A DNA stretch of 50,922 nucleotides from Bacillota bacterium (GTDB taxonomy: Bacteria > Bacillota > Limnochordia > Darwinibacteriales > Darwinibacteriaceae). The position numbers and the translations under genes are program-made. Location of the stretch: contig DURH01000049.1 of the NCBI GenBank assembly GCA_012837385.1, forward strand, positions 1 to 50,922, read 5' to 3'. This document shows, piece by piece, positions 46,467 through 50,922 of this stretch. The notes under the pieces are model-generated. The model was not told the origin of the DNA and ran no database searches. It was given only the letters and a program-made list of their open reading frames with translations. Position 1 is the first letter of the stretch. Every line of letters starts with the position of its first letter.

Positions 46467-47211
46467 CGCCTATTCAGTTCTAGCCAGGTTCTATGATCTC
46501 TGTATGGAAGCGGATTACGCTCAGTGGGTGCACTACCTCTTAGCCCTATGCAGGCACCATGGTCATAGGCCCGAACAGATTATTGACCTGGGCTGCGGTA
46601 CAGGTAACCTCACTCTACCTTTGGCCCAGCAGGGTTTTCGGCTCACCGGCGTTGACCTCTCTAAGGAGATGATCGCCCAGGCGCAGGCCAAAGCTGCTCA
46701 GTATGGCCTGGAGATCCCCTTTTACGCTGCCGATTTGACGGAGTTTCTGGCGGCTGGTTCCAGCTTTGATACCGCCATCAGCGGCTGTGATGTCCTCAAC
46801 TATGTGATTACGCCAGAAGGTTTGCAGCGTGCCTTCGCCAGCGTGTATCAGCTCCTGTCTCCAGGAGGGTTTTGGCTGTTTGACCTCAACTCAGCGTGGA
46901 AACTGGAGGAAATCTATGGCGATCAATCCTATGCCGACCTCCGGGATGATTTCGCTTACTTCTGGGACAACACCTATGATGAATCCTCCGGCATCTGTAC
47001 TATGGATCTCACGTTCTTTGTGCAGACTGCAGAGGGATTGTACACAAGAAGCACAGAAAGACATCGCCAGAAACTGTGGCTGCCGGACCAGATTGCCGAA
47101 CTATGTGAGGAGAGCGGTTTCCAGCTGTGCGGCAGTTACGACTTCCTGACTTTAGATCCTGTAAGTTCGCACAGTGAGCGCTGGCAGTTTATCCTTCGGA
47201 AGAAAAACTAA
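46459..47211 (+). CDS. Class I SAM-dependent methyltransferase
   Basis: The 250-residue protein shows DLGCGTGNLTLPLAQQG (motif I), GVDLSKEMIAQA (motif II) and LSPGGFWLFDLNS (motif IV region). Typical N terminus AYSVLARFYDLCMEADYA. The substrate is unknown. ATG 46459 overlaps the rsfS stop by eight bases; the frame also opens at 46438. This gene is the usual neighbour of rsfS in Firmicutes. Ends at a terminator. Confidence 0.88.
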   Translation: MDDAYSVLARFYDLCMEADYAQWVHYLLALCRHHGHRPEQIIDLGCGTGNLTLPLAQQGFRLTGVDLSKEMIAQAQAKAAQYGLEIPFYAADLTEFLAAGSSFDTAISGCDVLNYVITPEGLQRAFASVYQLLSPGGFWLFDLNSAWKLEEIYGDQSYADLRDDFAYFWDNTYDESSGICTMDLTFFVQTAEGLYTRSTERHRQKLWLPDQIAELCEESGFQLCGSYDFLTLDPVSSHSERWQFILRKKN

Positions 47212-47237
47212 GAAGCACCGAGACGGTGCTTCTTCTT
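47210..47237. terminator. Bidirectional terminator between methyltransferase and SASP genes
   Basis: An 11-bp perfect stem (47210-47220 with 47224-47234), loop AGA, T-rich after and A-rich before, between convergent genes. Confidence 0.9.
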
Positions 47238-47507
47238 TTATTGATAGGGCTGGTATCTTCCCTGCTGCTGTGGAGGGCTGGGGAAGGTCTGCCCCTTCAG
47301 CAGCTCTTGCTCAGCTAGTGCGATCATGCGCCTCACCATATGTCCGCCGACCGCTCCGCATTCCCTGGAGGTGATGTTGCCCCAATAGCCGGTTTTGTAC
47401 TCGGGGTTGATCCCCAATTCATTGGCCACCTCGTACTTGAACTGGTTCAGTGCTTGGAACGCTTGGGGAATCACCTTGATGTTGCTGGTGCTTGATCCTT
47501 GGGCCAT
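47238..47507 (-). CDS. Alpha/beta-type small acid-soluble spore protein
   Basis: The 89-residue protein has ALNQFKYEVANELGI, which includes the germination protease (GPR) cleavage region, and the strongly conserved GYWGNITSRECGAVGGHMV plus RRMIALAEQ. These proteins coat spore DNA and protect it from UV. It is longer than Bacillus SspA (about 69 residues) because of a Pro/Gln/Tyr tail. ATG 47507 after AAAGGGAGGAAAG. Direct proof that the lineage makes spores. Confidence 0.96.
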   Translation of the reverse strand: MAQGSSTSNIKVIPQAFQALNQFKYEVANELGINPEYKTGYWGNITSRECGAVGGHMVRRMIALAEQELLKGQTFPSPPQQQGRYQPYQ

Positions 47508-47530
47508 TGTCTTTCCTCCCTTTCTGTTTG

Positions 47531-47560
47531 TATAGTGTCCCCGGGAAAAGGGTTTTAGAC
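47531..47560 (-). promoter_or_regulatory. Possible sigma-G promoter of the SASP gene
   Basis: On the minus strand, GTCTA, an 18-base gap and CACTATA resemble the forespore sigma-G pattern (about GNATR and CATNNTA) just upstream of the SASP ribosome binding site. Partial match only. Confidence 0.28.
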
Positions 47561-47628
47561 CTGATAGCTTCTGGAAGTTTGCATTGTTTTTTCCGCGTTT
47601 TTCATGCCCAAATCCCTAGGAGGATTCC

Positions 47629-47649
47629 ATGTCGGATAGTGGAATATAA
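47629..47649 (+). CDS. Six-codon upstream ORF before rnfC
   Basis: TAGGAGG at 47617-47623 is followed by ATG 47629 and the codons for MSDSGI, then TAA at 47647. The next codon is GTG 47650, in frame with rnfC. The ribosome binding site is better than that of rnfC itself, so this may be a regulatory leader peptide, or a nonsense change in a former extended start. Confidence 0.4.
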   Translation: MSDSGI

Positions 47650-47703
47650 GTGATGGTGTTCGTGATAAGTTTCTCGGATTCAAATCCGGAAAGGGTGAGC
47701 AAG

Positions 47704-49029
47704 TTGATTCAAAGAACATTTCCCCGTGGAGGGGGAGATATCCCGCATCACAAGGAGGCCACAGACGGTAAGCCCATCGTCGTAATGCCCGCGCCATCCA
47801 TCGTGGTAATCCCTTTGCAGCAGCACATCGGAGCTCCCTGTGAGCCGGTAGTGGCTGTCGGCGACAAGGTTAAGATGGGCCAGATGATTGGCCAGTCCAC
47901 TAAGTTCATTTCCGCTCCAGTTCACTCCAGTGTATCTGGGCAGGTTTTAGCCGTTGAAGAAAGGCGCCTGGCTAATGGTGCCAAGACCATGTGCGTCGTG
48001 ATCAGAAATGATGGCAGAGATGAAATGGTCGCTGGCGAGAAACACGGTGATCTCCGCAAGATTTCCGCCGCAGCTATTCGCGAGGCGGTCAAGAACGCAG
48101 GAATCGTGGGCATGGGCGGTGCAGGTTTTCCTACGCATGTCAAGCTGAACCCACCTAAGCCTGTGGACACCATCCTGATTAACGGTGCTGAGTGCGAACC
48201 CTATTTGACTTGTGATCACCGCCTCATGGTGGAGCAGGCTGAGCAGATGGTGCACGGCCTCTTCGCGATTATGAAGGCTACAGGAGCAGCCAAGGGCGTT
48301 ATCGGTATTGAAGCGAATAAGCCCGATGCCATCTCTCAGGTTCAGGAAGCTGTGGCCGAGTATGAGCAGCTCTCTGTGGCGGTGCTGCAGGTGCGGTATC
48401 CCCAAGGTGCTGAAAAACAGTTGATTAAGGCTATCTTGAACAGGGAAGTGCCCAGCGGCGGACTGCCCCACGATGTGGGCTGCGTGGTGAGCAACGTACA
48501 CACTGCCATTGCCATTTACGAGGCATTAAGTGCCGGCAAAGCCTCATATGAGCGAGTGGTTACAGTGAGCGGTGGTGCAGTGGTTGATCCCCGCAATCTG
48601 CTGGTTCGTGTGGGAACACCCATTGAAGAACTTTTCAAGTTCTGCGGTGGCTTTTTGGGTGAACCTGAAGCCGTGGTCTGCGGAGGACCCATGACAGGCC
48701 CGCCGGTTCAGGACCTGCTTGGCCCCGTGGTGAAGAACCTTTCTGGAGTTTTGGCCTTGTCTAAAGAAGAAGCGGCCTTTGATGAAAACTTCCCCTGCAT
48801 CCGCTGCGAGCGCTGCGTTCGGGCCTGCCCCATGGGCTTAACCCCCAACCTGCTGGGCGAGTATTCCAATAAAGGCCTGTACAGAGACGCCGAGCGCCTC
48901 CACTTGAGGGATTGCATTGAGTGTTCACTGTGTTCTTACGTCTGCCCTGCTAAGCGCGCTCTGGTTACCTGGATCAAGAAGGGTAAAGCGGGCCTAGCAG
49001 CTGAGAACGCCAAGGAAAAAGTGAGCTAG
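47704..49029 (+). CDS. rnfC: Rnf complex subunit RnfC
   Basis: The 441-residue subunit shows FPRGGGDIPHHKEAT, PLQQHIGAPCEPVV, the NADH/FMN-binding GMGGAGFPTHVKL, NGAECEPYLTCDHRLM, and two [4Fe-4S] motifs. Their Cys residues are 365/368/371/375 (CIRCERCVRACP) and 404/407/410/414 (CIECSLCSYVCP). Rnf couples ferredoxin oxidation to NAD reduction and pumps Na+ or H+. TTG 47704, six bases after AAAGGGTG, gives the family N terminus. The frame reaches GTG 47650, and GTG 47695 is another choice. rnfD follows after 11 bases. Confidence 0.93.
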   Translation: MIQRTFPRGGGDIPHHKEATDGKPIVVMPAPSIVVIPLQQHIGAPCEPVVAVGDKVKMGQMIGQSTKFISAPVHSSVSGQVLAVEERRLANGAKTMCVVIRNDGRDEMVAGEKHGDLRKISAAAIREAVKNAGIVGMGGAGFPTHVKLNPPKPVDTILINGAECEPYLTCDHRLMVEQAEQMVHGLFAIMKATGAAKGVIGIEANKPDAISQVQEAVAEYEQLSVAVLQVRYPQGAEKQLIKAILNREVPSGGLPHDVGCVVSNVHTAIAIYEALSAGKASYERVVTVSGGAVVDPRNLLVRVGTPIEELFKFCGGFLGEPEAVVCGGPMTGPPVQDLLGPVVKNLSGVLALSKEEAAFDENFPCIRCERCVRACPMGLTPNLLGEYSNKGLYRDAERLHLRDCIECSLCSYVCPAKRALVTWIKKGKAGLAAENAKEKVS

Positions 49030-49040
49030 GAGTGAAGTTT

Positions 49041-50922
49041 ATGCAGATCAAAACGGGTCCGTTTCTCCGTAGTCCTTTAACTATCAAGCAAATCATGGTT
49101 GATGTTCTGATCGCACTGACGCCTGCAGTCATTGCTGGCGTAGTGTTCTTCGGCCTGCCAGCACTGAAGGTGCTGGTATTGAGTACCCTCAGTGCCGTGT
49201 TGACTGAGGCCATCCTGCTGAGGGTTCCCCTGACCCCACGGGGGATCTTTGGCGACTGCAGCGCGGCGGTAACAGGCCTACTGGTGGGTTTGATTCTGCC
49301 CTCAACTGCTGCCTGGTGGGTACCTGTTCTCGGCTCCATTTTGGCCATTGCCCTAATCAAGCTTGCCTTTGGCGGCTTGGGGCACAACATTTTCAACCCC
49401 GCCTTGGGTGCTAGAGCCATCCTGCTCTTGGCTTTCACCTCCCAGTTGGTGAAGTTCACAGCACCCTTTGATGCGGTAACGACGGCCACTCCCCTTTTAA
49501 GCGCCCGCACTTTCTCTTGGCCTTTGGTCTGGGGCAATGTTGGCGGCAGCATAGGTGAGACCTCTGTAATCGCAATCATCCTGGGTGCGGCCTACCTGCT
49601 GTATAAGGGGCACATTAACTGGCGCAATCCTGTGGGTTACATTGGCAGCGCCTTTGTCCTTGCCCTGCTGTGGGGCTTGGATCCCTGGTACACCATTACA
49701 GCTGGTGGCCTCCTGTTTGCAGCCATCTTTATGGCCACAGACATGGTTACCTCGCCTGTAACACCAACTGGCCAGCTCATCTTCGGTATCGGCTGCGGTG
49801 TCTTGACTATGGTAATCAGGCAGTTTACATCCCTGCCCGAGGGCGTTACCTTTGCTGTTCTAACTATGAACGCTGTGTCGCCAGCCATAGAATCGCTGAC
49901 CATACCACGGATTTTTGGCTTCAGTATCTCTCAGGAAACCTGGAAGAAGGGCATGGCCCTAACCGCAGCTGGAGTGGTGGTACTGGCGGGCATCCTCGTT
50001 GCTGTGGATAGGACCCAGCCTGAGGTGGCACCTGTGATCAGCTATGGACAGTATCTACCCATTGCTGAACTGCTGGGCCAAGACGACTTTGAAGTGGTAG
50101 AAGAAAACGGCATAACATATTACCTTGTGAGGGATGAGGAAGGCAATCCGGCTCAGACCGCTTTCATCTCTGAACAGGGAGGGTTCAATGGACCCATTCG
50201 TTTTCTGTTGGTCCTTGATGAAGAACACCGAATCGCCAGAGTGACGGTTTTGGATCACAGTGAAGACCCAGGCCTAGGAGAACTGGTTACCAGGCCTTCG
50301 TTCGTAGAGCAGTTCATTGGTTTGGATCAGAGCAGTGCCTTCTCCCTTGGCGGAGATATTCAAGGCGTTTCAGGTGCAACGATTTCGTCCCGAGCCTTGG
50401 CCAGCGGAGTGCAGAAAGCGCTTGAAAAGTTTGACCAAACGTTCTTTGCTCAAGAAGAACCTGGTTCCTATATTGATGGTACTTACTATGCCCAGACAGA
50501 CTCCTTTGGTGGTGTCTTGGAGCTGGAAGTAGTAGTAGACGGCGGCAAGATTGCTGCAGTAAACGTATTGAAGCATACCGATACGCCGGGCATATCTGAT
50601 CCTGCTTATGCCTCAATTCCGCAGCGCATCGTAGATGCGAATTCCCCGCAGGTTGAGGCAGTATCAGGCGCAACCGTGAGCAGCGATGCCATAATGCGCG
50701 GGGTGCAGCAGGCACTGGTCCAGGCTGCAGGTGAGAGCGTGCCTGTGGAACCCAGTGAAACACCTGGAGCGACAGCATCATTTGATATTGCCGTGGGCGA
50801 CGGTGTGCACCGCGGCAGTGCTGAAGGATTTGGCGGCACCTTGGTGCTTGATGTAACCGTCGAGGGCGGCAAGATTACAGCCATCGAAATAGTGGAAACG
50901 AGCGAAACGCCGTTTATCGCTG
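49041..50922 (+). CDS. rnfD: RnfD-RnfG fusion with at least three FMN-binding domains (runs off window)
   Basis: I read this frame codon by codon from ATG 49041 to the window end: 627 codons, no stop. Residues 1 to about 300 are RnfD: many membrane helices, RSPLTIKQIMVDVLIALTP, GGLGHNIFNPALGARA, the flavin site DAVTTATPL with Thr150 (usual SGAT is TTAT here), and TDMVTSPVTPTGQLIF. A helix at about 306-322 then anchors an RnfG-like domain with the covalent FMN motif SGAT at 444-447. A second FMN-bind domain follows with SGAT at 542-545 (EAVSGATVSSDAI). A third starts near residue 575 (SAEGFGGTLVLDVTVEGGK) and is cut by the window edge. Standard Rnf has separate RnfD (about 320) and RnfG (about 200). 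Start has GGAG eight bases upstream. Confidence 0.9.
   Translation, partial: MQIKTGPFLRSPLTIKQIMVDVLIALTPAVIAGVVFFGLPALKVLVLSTLSAVLTEAILLRVPLTPRGIFGDCSAAVTGLLVGLILPSTAAWWVPVLGSILAIALIKLAFGGLGHNIFNPALGARAILLLAFTSQLVKFTAPFDAVTTATPLLSARTFSWPLVWGNVGGSIGETSVIAIILGAAYLLYKGHINWRNPVGYIGSAFVLALLWGLDPWYTITAGGLLFAAIFMATDMVTSPVTPTGQLIFGIGCGVLTMVIRQFTSLPEGVTFAVLTMNAVSPAIESLTIPRIFGFSISQETWKKGMALTAAGVVVLAGILVAVDRTQPEVAPVISYGQYLPIAELLGQDDFEVVEENGITYYLVRDEEGNPAQTAFISEQGGFNGPIRFLLVLDEEHRIARVTVLDHSEDPGLGELVTRPSFVEQFIGLDQSSAFSLGGDIQGVSGATISSRALASGVQKALEKFDQTFFAQEEPGSYIDGTYYAQTDSFGGVLELEVVVDGGKIAAVNVLKHTDTPGISDPAYASIPQRIVDANSPQVEAVSGATVSSDAIMRGVQQALVQAAGESVPVEPSETPGATASFDIAVGDGVHRGSAEGFGGTLVLDVTVEGGKITAIEIVETSETPFIA

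Noticed and set aside
47676-47690. tRNA T-arm-like stem CGGATTCAAATCCG before rnfC
   Set aside because: No acceptor, D or anticodon arm surrounds it, so it is a chance hairpin and not a tRNA or attachment site.
49670-50011. 113-residue plus-strand frame within rnfD
   Set aside because: Overlaps the rnfD-rnfG frame, whose RnfD motifs continue through it; Cys/His/Arg-rich translation of a wrong frame.

Overview
The window reads as one continuous stretch of chromosome from a spore-forming member of the Bacillota (Firmicutes). The supporting evidence is a CIRCE-controlled groESL operon, a T-box leader on valS, an alpha/beta-type small acid-soluble spore protein, SpoIID and SpoIVFB homologues, a chromosomal NdoAI/NdoA pair, and the gene order mreBCD-mrdA-minCDE-spoIVFB-radical SAM-DUF2344-rng-rplU-prp-rpmA-obgE-yhbY-nadD-LCP-rsfS. 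The first gene encodes a signal-peptide protein that looks like an outer-membrane beta-barrel with a C-terminal Phe, so the host may be a diderm Firmicute (Limnochordia- or Halanaerobiales-like). That lineage guess is inference. No insertion sequence, prophage, CRISPR array, tRNA or rRNA was seen.

Layout. 66-2156: the barrel protein and a convergent XRE regulator. 2242-4928: promoter, NdoAI/NdoA toxin-antitoxin pair, a class I glutamine amidotransferase-type hydrolase and an amidohydrolase. 4997-8320: tsaE-tsaB-rimI-tsaD (tRNA t6A synthesis and S18 acetylation) plus comB. 8391-10457: CIRCE-groES-groEL-terminator. 10539-12955: hpt, an unusual guaA lacking most of its glutaminase domain, and hisIE, closed by a terminator shared with a convergent SleB-like lipoprotein gene. 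13914-22588: pcrA-ligA-gatCAB, an Lgt-like membrane protein and a Fur-family regulator. 22585-26804: valine T-box (specifier GUC), valS and folC. 26836-29978: SPOR protein, SpoIID, an unrecognised 63-residue protein, maf and radC. 29999-37256: cell-shape and division genes ending in a SpoIVFB-type protease. 37282-47211: radical SAM protein, DUF2344 protein, RNase G, ribosomal proteins L21 and L27 with the L27-processing protease, ObgE, YhbY, NadD, LCP protein, RsfS and a methyltransferase. 47238-47507 (minus strand): SASP. 47704 to the end: the start of an rnf operon.

How the genes work together: most of the window is translation (t6A, GatCAB, ValS, L21/L27, ObgE, RsfS), envelope growth and division (MreBCD, PBP2, MinCDE, SpoIID, LCP, SPOR), DNA maintenance (PcrA, LigA, RadC), purine salvage and synthesis, and energy conservation (Rnf).

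The most interesting observations are: (1) an open reading frame at the 3' edge fusing RnfD to an RnfG-like flavin domain and at least two further FMN-binding domains; (2) a GMP synthase with an in-frame loss of the catalytic part of its glutaminase domain; (3) the outer-membrane barrel signature in a sporulating genome; (4) a 77-residue membrane peptide in the place usually held by SpoIVFA or an M23 protein. Roughly half of the genes appear to start at GTG or TTG, so many starts below were moved from the longest reading frame to the codon with a proper ribosome binding site.
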